Source: an uncultured Oscillospiraceae bacterium (lineage in GTDB: Bacteria; Bacillota; Clostridia; Oscillospirales; Acutalibacteraceae). From it: 15,393 nt of DNA. Location of the stretch: contig URRK01000015.1 of the NCBI GenBank assembly GCA_900550315.1, positions 1 to 15,393 of the forward strand, read 5' to 3'. This document shows, one piece after another, positions 1 to 6,929 of this stretch. How positions within the stretch are numbered: the first letter of the stretch is position 1; each line of letters begins with the position of its first letter. The position numbers and the translations under genes are program-made. Under the pieces are notes generated by a model. The model was not told the DNA's origin. It made no database searches and saw only the letters and a program-made list of their open reading frames with translations.

Positions 1-303
1 GTGGATTTTGTGCGCCGGCAAACCGCCTAACGCCTCTACCACCGCTTTGTTAGAAAGCTCCATAACCTTGTCGATCGGCTGACCCTTGATCATTTCGGTG
101 GCAATAGAGCTGGTAGCAATAGCCGAAGCACAGCCGTAGGTTTTAAAGCGAACATCTTTAACAATGCCGTCCTCAATTTTTAAATAAATGCGCATAATAT
201 CGCCGCATTTGGCGTTTCCAACCTCGCCAATGCCGTTGGCGTCAGCCAACTCACCCATGTTGCGGGGATGTGTAAAATGGTCCATAACCTGTTCGGTGTA
301 CAT
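1..303 (-). CDS. nifU: Fe-S cluster assembly scaffold, NifU/IscU type (C-terminus off the window)
   Basis: Scaffold on which Fe-S clusters are built from sulfur delivered by the cysteine desulfurase encoded just upstream. Translating the minus strand from the ATG at 303 gives 101 residues that stay open to base 1, so the gene is cut by the window edge. The start MYTEQVMDHFTHPRNMGE and the segments NAKCGD (Cys at about residue 36) and TYGCASAIATSS (Cys at about 63) are the IscU/NifU N-terminal domain, with two of its three cluster-ligating cysteines. The visible part ends at LPAHKIH, exactly where the family has its HCS motif, so the third cysteine should lie just outside. The start is 2 nt after the nifS stop, with a GAAGGGAAG-like ribosome site inside the nifS end, implying cotranscription. 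It lacks the ~20-residue insertion seen in SufU as far as can be seen, but that distinction is not certain. Confidence 0.95.
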   Translation of the reverse strand, partial: MYTEQVMDHFTHPRNMGELADANGIGEVGNAKCGDIMRIYLKIEDGIVKDVRFKTYGCASAIATSSIATEMIKGQPIDKVMELSNKAVVEALGGLPAHKIH

Positions 304-305
304 AA

Positions 306-1493
306 TTAATTCTTCCCTTCTTTTGCTTTAATTCGCTCCCACAAGGGGGACATTTGGCGCAGCCGCTGCACAATAGGCGGCAGCACCTCCATAATATATT
401 TGGCGTCATCCAGCGTGTTTTCCTCTGAAAAGGTTAAGCGCAAAGAGCCGTGTGCAATTTCGTGCGGCAAGCCAATGCTCAGCAGCACATGGCTTGGGTC
501 TAACGAGCCGGAGGTGCAGGCCGAACCGGAGGAACCGCAAACACCTTTTAAATCTAACATTAAAAGTAATGACTCGCCCTCTATCCCCTCAAAGCAAAGG
601 CTTACATTACCAGGCAGGCGGTGCTCCCGGTCGCCGTTTACGCGGCTGCGCTCAATTTTCAGCGCCTCGGTCATAATATAGTCCCGAATTTCGCGCATAC
701 GGGCGTTGCGTTCCTGCATTGTTGCAACGGCAATTTCTAAGGCTTTGCCCATGCCAACAATACCGGCGGTGTTTTCGGTGCCGGCCCGGCGACCGCGCTC
801 CTGTGCGCCGCCGTCTATTAAATTCGGCAAAATCAAACCCTTTTTAATGTAAAGGGCACCAACCCCCTTGGGACCGTGAAATTTGTGGGAGGACATGGAA
901 AGCAGGTCTATTTGCTGCTCGTGTACATTAATAGGCACATTACCAACGGCTTGAACCGCGTCGGTGTGGAACAAAACGCCGTGCCTGTGCGCAATGGCGG
1001 CCAGCTCGGTAATGGGCTGCACCGTACCAATCTCGTTATTTGCGTACATAATGGTAACTAATGCGGTATCATCTTTAATAGCGGCTTCTAATTCCTCGGG
1101 CCGAACCAAGCCGTTTTCGTGCACCGGCAGCAAGGTAACCTCAAACCCAAACTTTTCTAAATGCTTTAGGGTGTGCAAAATAGCGTGATGCTCGAACGCA
1201 GAGGAAATAATGTGCTTTTTGCCTTTTTTGGCCATTAATTCGGCCACCCCGCGCAAAGCCCAGTTATCAGATTCGCTGCCGCCGCCGGAAAAATAAACCT
1301 CGCCAAAATCGGCGCCAATGGCGTCGGCAATTTGCTGCCGCGCGGTATTTACGGCGGTTTTGGCCCGCCCGCCCAACTCGTAAAGGCTGGAAGCGTTGCC
1401 GTACTCGGTAGTTAAATAAGGCATCATAGCCTCTAAAACCGGTTTGCTTATTGCCGTGGTTGCGGCGTTATCTGCATAAACAAATCTATTCAT
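306..1493 (-). CDS. nifS: Cysteine desulfurase, NifS/IscS family
   Basis: PLP enzyme (395 aa, normal family length) that takes sulfur from L-cysteine, leaving alanine, and passes it as a persulfide to the scaffold encoded next. Visible class V aminotransferase features: EHHA near residue 101-104 (His stacking on PLP), HTDAVQ with Asp178, SSHKFHGPKG with the PLP-lysine K204, RAGTEN near 236-241, and the persulfide cysteine C326 in SSGSACTSGS. The long active-site loop with SGSACTSG is typical of group I (IscS/NifS) enzymes rather than SufS. ATG at 1493 is preceded by AGGAAG at a suitable distance. It has its own promoter, 38 nt upstream at the -10 box. No iscR-type regulator lies next to it, although clostridial nifSU operons often start with one; the upstream neighbour is an unrelated unknown gene with a terminator. 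Confidence 0.97.
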   Translation of the reverse strand: MNRFVYADNAATTAISKPVLEAMMPYLTTEYGNASSLYELGGRAKTAVNTARQQIADAIGADFGEVYFSGGGSESDNWALRGVAELMAKKGKKHIISSAFEHHAILHTLKHLEKFGFEVTLLPVHENGLVRPEELEAAIKDDTALVTIMYANNEIGTVQPITELAAIAHRHGVLFHTDAVQAVGNVPINVHEQQIDLLSMSSHKFHGPKGVGALYIKKGLILPNLIDGGAQERGRRAGTENTAGIVGMGKALEIAVATMQERNARMREIRDYIMTEALKIERSRVNGDREHRLPGNVSLCFEGIEGESLLLMLDLKGVCGSSGSACTSGSLDPSHVLLSIGLPHEIAHGSLRLTFSEENTLDDAKYIMEVLPPIVQRLRQMSPLWERIKAKEGKN

Positions 1494-1530
1494 TTTATCT
1501 TACTTCCTATTGTTTTTATTTTACGGTCTT

Positions 1531-1559
1531 ATTGTATACCGTTTAAGTAGACATTTCAA
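1531..1559 (-). promoter_or_regulatory. Sigma-A-type promoter of nifS-nifU
   Basis: On the minus strand, -35 TTGAAA (1554-1559) and -10 TACAAT (1531-1536) are separated by exactly 17 bases. The expected transcript start is near 1524, giving a leader of about 30 nt with no obvious structure. The same two hexamers with the same spacing occur upstream of the unknown gene that ends at 1639. Confidence 0.8.
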
Positions 1560-1597
1560 GTTTATTCCTGTATAAAATGCAAAATCAGAACATTAAA

Positions 1598-1628
1598 CAA
1601 AAAAGCGCCAAATATTTTTGGGCGCTTT
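1598..1628 (-). terminator. Intrinsic terminator after the 225-aa unknown gene
   Basis: Read on the minus strand, AAAGCGCC and GGCGCTTT form an 8-bp stem (arms at 1621-1628 and 1602-1609) around an A/T loop, followed by a T run at 1599-1604. It begins 10 bases after the stop codon at 1639 and lies upstream of the nifS promoter, so it separates the two units. Confidence 0.85.
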
Positions 1629-1638
1629 GTGCTATTTG

Positions 1639-2316
1639 TTACAGTATGTACAGGCCGGATTCTAACCGAACCACTTCTTTTTCTAAAACCTTAGCGTATT
1701 GAAAAACCGGTTCGCCAAACTCGTAAAGCTCTGAGGAGCCAAAGGTGCCGGTGTTAATTTGCCAAACGCTGTTTGCGTTGTTGTTACAAACAAACAACAG
1801 GCCGCCGTTAAAATAAAGCCCGCAGGGGCCGCGAAAGCTGTTTGTGGCGCTTTTTCCGCCAATACGCAGGTTTTGCGTCATGCCATCCGGCCGGTAGCGC
1901 ACAACGGTGTTCTGCTCGGGGTAGCAAAGCCACAAAAATTTGCCGTCAAACGCGGCGTCGCAAGGGCTTTCACCGTTAAAGGCAATCGGGCCTTTCCACT
2001 TAGAGTAGCCCTCGGCGTCCAGCAGCTTGCAAATTCCGCCAAACTCAATAATAAACTGGCCGCCGTCAGCAACGGTGCAGCAGCGGCAGTTTAAATGGTC
2101 ATCTAACTGCAGTTCAATGTTTTTGTGCCCCGGCCCGAATTTAGAAAGCGAGTAAATGCTGCTGCTCACACGCTGCACTTCCCCGTTTTCTAACGAAATT
2201 AAGCGGTATTCCACCGCCATTTTTCCGTTCCCCGTAACCTCGTTTAGCACAGCGGCAACAACCCCGTTTGGAATGGGGATCATGTGCAGCACATCGCCGT
2301 TTAATATTTGTTGCAT
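1639..2316 (-). CDS. Unknown protein with NHL-like beta-propeller repeats (225 aa)
   Basis: I do not recognise this as a named family. From the ATG at 2316 it encodes 225 residues, with no signal peptide and no membrane segment, so it is probably cytoplasmic. The middle and C-terminal half show two spaced units of similar plan: PCDAAFDGKFLWLCYP then a V-x-R-Y-x-x-DG stretch, and GPCGLYFNGGLLFVCNNN then SVWQIN. Each begins with PC/G, has a D/N-G turn, a hydrophobic strand and a later V/W strand, as in NHL or six-bladed propeller repeats. The length suits only about three to four blades. Start choice: an upstream ATG (2331) and a longer frame to 2358 are open, but GGAG sits 9 bases before the 2316 ATG, and the longer starts have no ribosome site. 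It is monocistronic, with its own promoter, a hairpin-rich leader and a terminator. CDS reality is strong; function is unknown. Confidence 0.82.
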   Translation of the reverse strand: MQQILNGDVLHMIPIPNGVVAAVLNEVTGNGKMAVEYRLISLENGEVQRVSSSIYSLSKFGPGHKNIELQLDDHLNCRCCTVADGGQFIIEFGGICKLLDAEGYSKWKGPIAFNGESPCDAAFDGKFLWLCYPEQNTVVRYRPDGMTQNLRIGGKSATNSFRGPCGLYFNGGLLFVCNNNANSVWQINTGTFGSSELYEFGEPVFQYAKVLEKEVVRLESGLYIL

Positions 2317-2447
2317 GGTACTTTTCTCCATCCTAATTAAGCCGGCCTGCACCGGCACTAAATTTTTAAAATCTTAGGCTTTGGCCAGCCTAAACCGCTG
2401 TTTTAAGCAGCAGCGCCCGTAATGGGCGCATAAATGAATACAGCGCA
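2317..2447 (-). promoter_or_regulatory. Structured 5' leader with tandem hairpins (candidate cis-regulatory RNA)
   Basis: The leader between the predicted transcript start (about 2447) and the ATG at 2316 holds three short hairpins on the minus strand: a 6-bp GCGCCC/GGGCGC stem (2413-2429, 5-nt loop), a 7-bp TTAGGCT/AGCCTAA stem (2374-2393, 6-nt loop) and a 5-bp GCCGG/CCGGC stem (2341-2356, 6-nt loop). A CGCTG/CAGCG pairing (2396-2415) overlaps the first stem, so the two cannot form together, and another CGCTG lies at the extreme 5' end. The last stem leaves the GGAG site at 2326-2329 free. I do not recognise a known riboswitch class. Confidence 0.45.
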
Positions 2448-2453
2448 AATTTA

Positions 2454-2482
2454 ATTGTATACTACCCGCCACCAAATTTCAA
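2454..2482 (-). promoter_or_regulatory. Sigma-A-type promoter of the 225-aa unknown gene
   Basis: On the minus strand, -35 TTGAAA (2477-2482) and -10 TACAAT (2454-2459) are 17 bases apart. The -35 box overlaps the last codons and stop of the plsY-like gene (stop at 2479), so this promoter is embedded in the end of the upstream gene. No terminator is visible between that gene and this promoter, so readthrough from the lipid unit into this gene is possible. Confidence 0.75.
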
Positions 2483-3138
2483 GGGGTTGGCGCCATTTTT
2501 TCGGCATTATTTTTCGGTGTCGGCTCGGCCACGGTTTGCGCAGCTTTAACAAACAGCCGACTGTGCTTTAATACCACAATTGCCGAAACCAAAACGCAGC
2601 CTAACGCAAAAGAGGGCTGCCCCGCGCGCATAAGCCAGCCAAAAGCCCCCGCCCCAAACAGCAAAAAGGTTACAATGCTGCGGCGGCGATTGGGATTAAT
2701 TTTTAAAACGGTTGAAAACAAAATGTAAAGCGCGGCCAACAAAACAACAACCCCGGTAAAGGGCAGCAGACCCAGCAAAACCCCAAAAGCAGTTGAAATG
2801 CACTTACCGCCCCGTAAGCGGTTAAACAGCCCAACCGCGTGCCCCAACACCGGGGCGGCAATTACGGCCGCAAAGGCCAAGGGGCGAATACTTCCGTTTT
2901 TGCCGGCAAGGTAAACCGGGAAAAAGCCTTTTAAAAGGTCTAACAAAAGGCACAACAGCCCCAGCGATACCCCGCAGCTTAAAAACACATTGGCCGCACC
3001 CGGGTTTTGGTCGGCCGCTGCCGCAGCGGCGTCTTTTTTTGCCAGCCACCTTGGCAAAAAGGCGCTGAACATTACGCCGCCCAGCAAAAAGCCTACGGCG
3101 CACCAAAAAAGGTAAAATAGAATATCTTGGACCCTCAC
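2479..3138 (-). CDS. Divergent PlsY-family glycerol-3-phosphate acyltransferase
   Basis: Predicted integral membrane acyltransferase (219 aa) of the PlsY family, which transfers an acyl group from acyl-phosphate to glycerol-3-phosphate to start phospholipid synthesis. Several hydrophobic segments are visible (about 6-28, 52-78, 87-104, 114-142, 155-190). The three family motifs are recognisable but altered: QNPGAAN (44-50) where PlsY usually has SGNxGATN, DLLKG (67-71), and GH at 99-100 followed by RGGKCISTAFG (109-119) where PlsY has KGGKGVAT. The C-terminal ~30 residues are polar. Start: GTG at 3138 shares GTGA with the glycosyltransferase stop, giving normal PlsY length. A longer upstream frame to 3252 only shadows the neighbouring gene. 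The tight overlap implies translational coupling and a shared role in membrane lipid synthesis. Because the first motif is degenerate, it may be a paralogue with a changed substrate, so I leave the symbol empty. Confidence 0.85.
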   Translation of the reverse strand: MRVQDILFYLFWCAVGFLLGGVMFSAFLPRWLAKKDAAAAAADQNPGAANVFLSCGVSLGLLCLLLDLLKGFFPVYLAGKNGSIRPLAFAAVIAAPVLGHAVGLFNRLRGGKCISTAFGVLLGLLPFTGVVVLLAALYILFSTVLKINPNRRRSIVTFLLFGAGAFGWLMRAGQPSFALGCVLVSAIVVLKHSRLFVKAAQTVAEPTPKNNAEKMAPTP

Positions 3139-4235
3139 TGCTGCAGCACCCTTTCTGCAATTTCGTTGGCGGCGTGCAGCGGAAAGTTTTTTTGCTGCGC
3201 CGCCCGCATGTCTTCGCACCGTTTGGGCGAATGTAACAAAGCCAGTACGCACCCTACCGCCGAGGTAACATTTTCGGCCCGCAGGGAAATGCCACGCGCC
3301 GAAAAAAAGGCGGCGTTTTTGGTTTCGCAGCCCGCGTAAGCCAACAAATGCACCAGCGGAACATTGGCAACCGCCGCTTCGGAGCTGGTTAAACCGCCCG
3401 GCTTGGTAACGGTTACATCGGCCGCTTTCATGTAAAGGTAGGCATTTTTGGTAAACGGCACTGCTAAAACGCGCTCATCGCCCCAAAAGTGTTTGTCTAA
3501 AGCCTCTTTTAAGCGCCTGTTTTTGCCGGTTAAAACGCAAATTTGCAGCTGCGGTGCTTTTTTTAGCAACCCCTTGCAAAGCTGCAGTGCGTGCCCGCAG
3601 CCCCCCCCGCCGCACATAATTAAAACCGTTTTTTGGTTTTTTAGGCGCAGCAATTCGCGCGCCGCTGTTTTGCTAATAGGGGTGTAAAAATTCTCGCTTA
3701 CCGGCATGCCGGTTGCAAAAACACGGTCAGCCGGCAGCCCTTTTTGAACCACTTCGTTTATTAGGTCCTTGTGCGGCAAAAAGTAGCCGGTAAGGCGGGT
3801 TTCAGCAAAAAACGGAATACAGGTATAATCGGTTAGTACCCCGTAGCAGGGCACGGTAAAATCGGGCTGCTTTTGCAGGTAGGTCAGCGCCTCCATAGCA
3901 AAAAGGTGCGTAGCCATCACTGCGGTAAACTTTTGGGAGAGAATGTAGTTTTTAAGCTTGCTTGCGTACTTGGTGTTGGCGTAATAAACCGGGGACGGCA
4001 GCCCGGCGTTGCTGTAAACGCCGCCAATGCGGTACAAAGCGCCAAAAACGGCCGGCGTTTTTTTCATCACGCCGCTGTAGGTTGCCGAAACCGCCCGGGC
4101 CGTGTGCTTTCTGCCTAAAGTTAAAGGGTCTAACAGAGTGTACAATACGCCCTTACGCGCAAAGGCCTCGGCCACTGCTAAAGCGGCGCTGTTGTGCCCC
4201 TGGCCAGTATCGCAGCTTAAAATTAGCACTTTCAT
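3135..4235 (-). CDS. Glycosyltransferase, MGDG synthase/UgtP (GT28) family
   Basis: Predicted membrane-associated glycosyltransferase (366 aa) that moves a hexose from a UDP-sugar to diacylglycerol, making glycolipids for membrane or lipoteichoic-acid anchors. The N-terminal half matches the MGDG-synthase domain: DTGQGHNSAA with the family G-x-GH at 11-14, ATHLFAMEAL near 108-117, and TDY at 135-137. The C-terminal half matches the GT28 nucleotide-sugar domain: GMPVS at 176-180, the glycine-rich CGGGGCG at 208-214, and KPGGLTSSEA at 278-287, which should hold the sugar-nucleotide. MurG shares the C-terminal fold, but the N-terminal TGQGHNSAA and TDY motifs point to the UgtP/MGDG group. ATG at 4235 follows a GGGGGT ribosome site. 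It is the first gene of a two-gene unit with the PlsY-like protein. Sugar specificity (glucose or galactose) cannot be read from the sequence. Confidence 0.9.
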   Translation of the reverse strand: MKVLILSCDTGQGHNSAALAVAEAFARKGVLYTLLDPLTLGRKHTARAVSATYSGVMKKTPAVFGALYRIGGVYSNAGLPSPVYYANTKYASKLKNYILSQKFTAVMATHLFAMEALTYLQKQPDFTVPCYGVLTDYTCIPFFAETRLTGYFLPHKDLINEVVQKGLPADRVFATGMPVSENFYTPISKTAARELLRLKNQKTVLIMCGGGGCGHALQLCKGLLKKAPQLQICVLTGKNRRLKEALDKHFWGDERVLAVPFTKNAYLYMKAADVTVTKPGGLTSSEAAVANVPLVHLLAYAGCETKNAAFFSARGISLRAENVTSAVGCVLALLHSPKRCEDMRAAQQKNFPLHAANEIAERVLQQ

Positions 4236-4340
4236 AAAACAACCCCCAAAAAACAGTAAACAACAGCAAAACCGCGCCTATACATTAAACAAAAACAGAA
4301 GGTAGGGTTTTATTTTTTTATTTGCCTGCCTTTTGCTTGT

Positions 4341-4369
4341 AGTATAACACATTGTATTAAACTTTGCAA
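4341..4369 (-). promoter_or_regulatory. Sigma-A-type promoter of the glycosyltransferase-plsY unit
   Basis: On the minus strand, -35 TTGCAA (4364-4369) and -10 TATACT (4341-4346) are 17 bases apart. The expected leader is about 100 nt, A/T-rich, with no clear stem on the transcribed strand. The promoter is divergent from the ychF promoter, with about 70 bases between the two -35 boxes. Confidence 0.8.
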
Positions 4370-4418
4370 GATTTTGGCGTAAAAAGGGTTAAACCAACAA
4401 TTACCTGTTGAACAAAAT

Positions 4419-4446
4419 TTCAAGGTTTTTTAAACAAAACCTTGAA
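4419..4446. repeat. 11-bp inverted repeat overlapping the ychF -35 box (candidate operator)
   Basis: CAAGGTTTT (4421-4429) and AAAACCTTG (4436-4444) are perfect inverted repeats around a 6-base spacer, extended by two further A/T pairs to 4419 and 4446. The right arm covers most of the ychF -35 hexamer (4442-4447). There is no T run placed for a terminator and no gene to terminate here, so an operator is the simpler reading. Confidence 0.5.
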
Positions 4447-4470
4447 TTTAGGGGCCAAAGGCAGTATAAT
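4442..4470 (+). promoter_or_regulatory. Sigma-A-type promoter of ychF
   Basis: -35 TTGAAT (4442-4447) and a perfect -10 TATAAT (4465-4470) are 17 bases apart. The transcript should start near 4477, giving a short leader of about 25 nt with the ribosome site GGAGG at 4490-4494. Confidence 0.85.
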
Positions 4471-4501
4471 AGCTTTGTAACAATTTTCTGGAGGATTTTT
4501 C

Positions 4502-5596
4502 ATGAAGCTTGGAATTGTTGGGTTACCCAATGTAGGGAAATCCACTTTATTTAACGCTATTACCAATGCCGGCGCCGCCTCGGCAAATTTTCCGTTTTGC
4601 ACCATAGAACCAAATGTTGGCGTGGTTGCCGTGCCGGACGAACGACTGACCGCCTTGGCCGAGATGTACCACCCCAAAAAGCTTACCCCCGCAACGATTG
4701 AGTTTGTTGATATTGCCGGGCTGGTAAAGGGTGCCTCTAAGGGCGAGGGGTTGGGCAACAAGTTCCTTTCCCACATACGGGAGGTTGACGCCATTGTGCA
4801 TGTGGTGCGTTGCTTTGAAAACGACGATATTATTCATGTTGAAGGCTCGGTAGACCCAAAGCGGGATATTGACATTATTAACATAGAGCTGATTTTGGCC
4901 GACTTAGAAATGGTGCAGCGCCGATTAGATAAATCGGCAAAGGCATTAAAGGGCGATAAATCCTTAGCCGGCGAGGTGGAATTTTTAAAACGGCTGGCCG
5001 CCGCGTTGGAAAACGGCATCCCCGCCCGCGCGGTCGAAACGGACGAGAGCGAGGCCGAAATTTTAAGCTCCATTGCGCTGCTTTCCTCCAAGCCCGTTAT
5101 TTACGCCTGCAACATGAGTGAGGACGATTTTTCAAACGGAATTGAAACCAACGCCCGCTTTGCCGCCGTGCAGCAAATTGCTGCCGCCGAGGGCGCCGAA
5201 ACGCTGCCTATCTGCGCCTCCATGGAGGCCGAAATTTCTACCTTAGCGCCGGAGGAAAAGGAGCTGTTTTTGGCCGATTTAGGGCTGGAACATTCGGGGC
5301 TGGATCGTTTAATACAAAAATGCTACAAGTTGTTAGGGCTAATTTCTTATCTTACGGCCGGCGAGCCGGAGGTGCGTGCCTGGACCATTCGCCGCGGCAC
5401 CAAAGCGCCGGCCGCCGCAGGCAAGATCCACTCTGATTTTGAGCGCGGGTTTATTCGGGCCGAGGTTGTTTCGTTTACCGATTTAATGGCTTGCGGCAGC
5501 ATGGTAGCCGCTAAAGAAAAGGGCCTTGTTCGCAGCGAGGGCAAGGAATATGTAATGCAGGACGGCGACATTGTACTGTTCCGCTTTAATGTGTAA
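4502..5596 (+). CDS. ychF: Redox-linked Obg-type ATPase/GTPase YchF
   Basis: Cytoplasmic P-loop NTPase of the universal YchF/OLA1 family, which binds ATP in preference to GTP, associates with ribosomes and affects stress and redox responses. At 364 aa it is full length. G1 GLPNVGKST is at 7-15, the family signature FPFCTIEPN at 30-38 and switch II DIAGLVKGASKGEGLGN at 70-86. The G4 position reads NMSE at 204-207, in place of NKxD of true GTPases; this is the usual YchF feature behind ATP use. A coiled region follows switch II (about 128-200). The C-terminal TGS domain (about 280-364) contains AWTIRRGTKAP and ends in DGDIVLFRFNV, a typical YchF end. The ATG at 4502 follows an excellent GGAGG site and a consensus promoter. 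No terminator is visible after the stop, so transcripts may run on toward the next gene. Confidence 0.98.
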   Translation: MKLGIVGLPNVGKSTLFNAITNAGAASANFPFCTIEPNVGVVAVPDERLTALAEMYHPKKLTPATIEFVDIAGLVKGASKGEGLGNKFLSHIREVDAIVHVVRCFENDDIIHVEGSVDPKRDIDIINIELILADLEMVQRRLDKSAKALKGDKSLAGEVEFLKRLAAALENGIPARAVETDESEAEILSSIALLSSKPVIYACNMSEDDFSNGIETNARFAAVQQIAAAEGAETLPICASMEAEISTLAPEEKELFLADLGLEHSGLDRLIQKCYKLLGLISYLTAGEPEVRAWTIRRGTKAPAAAGKIHSDFERGFIRAEVVSFTDLMACGSMVAAKEKGLVRSEGKEYVMQDGDIVLFRFNV

Positions 5597-5763
5597 GCCG
5601 CTGCCCGCCTAAACGCCGTTGTTTTCTACTGCCAACCAAAACCGGGTTTGTTTTAGGAAAGGCTTAACGCTGCAAAAGGCTTTGTTTCGGCGAAAAACAA
5701 ATTTAACGCTTTTTACCAAACTACGCTCAAAAGAGCAAAATTTAAACCGCCGCAGGTGATTTT
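5597..5763. other. Intergenic gap between ychF and the hydrolase, no clear signals
   Basis: This gap shows no convincing intrinsic terminator for ychF and no good promoter for the hydrolase. The only local structure I see is a small GCTC-AAAA-GAGC hairpin at 5725-5736, ahead of the AGGTGA ribosome site. Cotranscription of ychF with the hydrolase is possible. Confidence 0.4.
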
Positions 5764-6873
5764 ATGACAACCAAAGAGCAAAACTTATTACAAAAAGCTA
5801 ACGAAATTTTAACCGAAAACACTTATTCTACCGGCAATTACCCTTGGGGAAATTACCGTTTAATTAGCCCGGGAAAAGAGCGTTTTAAAGGCGTTTGGAA
5901 CTGGGACACGGCCTTTCACGCTATTGGCGTTTTGCCCGAGGAACCAGAACTTGCCAAAGAGCAACTTCTGGGCTTTTTTGAGCTTCAAGCCCCTAACGGT
6001 CAACTGCCGGATGTTGTTTTTGAAAACGGGAAAATTGAATACGGCTGGAGCAAACCGCCCGTTATGGCCCCGGCGGCCGCACTGATTTTTGAAAAAACCG
6101 GAGATTTTAATTTTATAAAAACCCTTTACCCCAAGCTGGTTTTGCACGAGCAATTTTGGGTTAACAAGCGCCAAAGCGACGGCATGTTTTACTACAACGC
6201 CGAGCGAAAGCCGGGCGAAAGCGAAGCTGATTACGCCTTACACGTTGGCTACGAATCCGGCTGGGACAATTCCCCCAGGTGGGACAGCGAACCGCAAAAT
6301 TTTTGGCCCGTTGACCTAAACTGCTACATGATTTTAACCTACCGGGCGCTGGCAAAGCTTGCCGCCGCATTAGACCTTTCAGCCGGTGATTGGCAGAAGA
6401 AGGAAAAAGCGCTGACCCAAAAGGTTGAAAGCATTTTGTGGAACAGCACTTTAAACGCCTACACCGATTACAATTTTAAAAAAGCGCAGCATTCAACCGT
6501 TTTAACCCCCGCCTCGTTCATGCCGCTGTACATTCAAACCGCTTCGCCGGAGCGGGCAAAGCAAATGCACCAAATTGCAAAGGAGCATTTTTTACCCGGT
6601 ATGCCAACCCTGGCGTACACAAACCCGGCGTACTCTAACAACTACTGGCGCGGGCCCTGCTGGCTGAACACCGCTTATTTTGCGGCCAAAGGCCTAAAGA
6701 ACTACGGCTTTTGCAGCGCCGCCCAAACAATACGCAACACCATTTTAACCTGGGTAGAAAAGGATACCGGCTGTATTCACGAAAATTACGACGCCAAAAC
6801 CGGCACCGGCTTGTGTTGCAAGCGTTTTTCCTGGAGCAGCGTGTTTGTAAAGCGTTTTATTTTAGAATTTTAA
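5764..6873 (+). CDS. GH63/MGH1-like glycoside hydrolase, (alpha/alpha)6-barrel
   Basis: Predicted intracellular glycoside hydrolase (369 aa, no signal peptide) of the clan-G group that includes GH63 glucosidases and mannosylglycerate hydrolase-like proteins. Family marks in order: WNWDTAFHA (45-53), ESGWDNSPRWD (164-174), WPVDLN (181-186), YWRGPCWLNTAY (294-305) and ENYDAKTGTG (340-349) followed by FSWSS (355-359). By analogy with characterised GH63 and MGH enzymes, Asp168 is the likely general acid and Glu340 the likely general base; both are present. The N-terminal beta-sandwich domain of large GH63 enzymes is absent, which is usual for the short bacterial members. ATG at 5764 follows AGGTGA. 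It is followed by a strong terminator and then galT, so it is not in the galT transcript. The substrate cannot be read; alpha-linked glucosyl or mannosyl compounds such as glycosyl-glycerate are candidates. Confidence 0.85.
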   Translation: MTTKEQNLLQKANEILTENTYSTGNYPWGNYRLISPGKERFKGVWNWDTAFHAIGVLPEEPELAKEQLLGFFELQAPNGQLPDVVFENGKIEYGWSKPPVMAPAAALIFEKTGDFNFIKTLYPKLVLHEQFWVNKRQSDGMFYYNAERKPGESEADYALHVGYESGWDNSPRWDSEPQNFWPVDLNCYMILTYRALAKLAAALDLSAGDWQKKEKALTQKVESILWNSTLNAYTDYNFKKAQHSTVLTPASFMPLYIQTASPERAKQMHQIAKEHFLPGMPTLAYTNPAYSNNYWRGPCWLNTAYFAAKGLKNYGFCSAAQTIRNTILTWVEKDTGCIHENYDAKTGTGLCCKRFSWSSVFVKRFILEF

Positions 6874-6884
6874 AAATTATCCGC

Positions 6885-6918
6885 CGCGGCCGAAAGTGCT
6901 TTTTCGACCGCGTTTTTT
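6885..6918 (+). terminator. Intrinsic terminator after the GH63-like gene
   Basis: CGCGG-C-CGAAA (6885-6895) pairs with TTTCG-A-CCGCG (about 6902-6912) with one internal mismatch and a short loop, followed directly by six T residues (6913-6918). It ends about 12 bases before the -35 box of the galT promoter. Confidence 0.9.
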
Positions 6919-6929
6919 ATTGTATTTGC

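Noticed and set aside
3139..3252. Longer start for the PlsY-like protein (ATG at 3252)
   Set aside because: The added residues are arginine- and alanine-rich and lie in another frame of the glycosyltransferase gene; the GTG at 3138 gives the normal family length.
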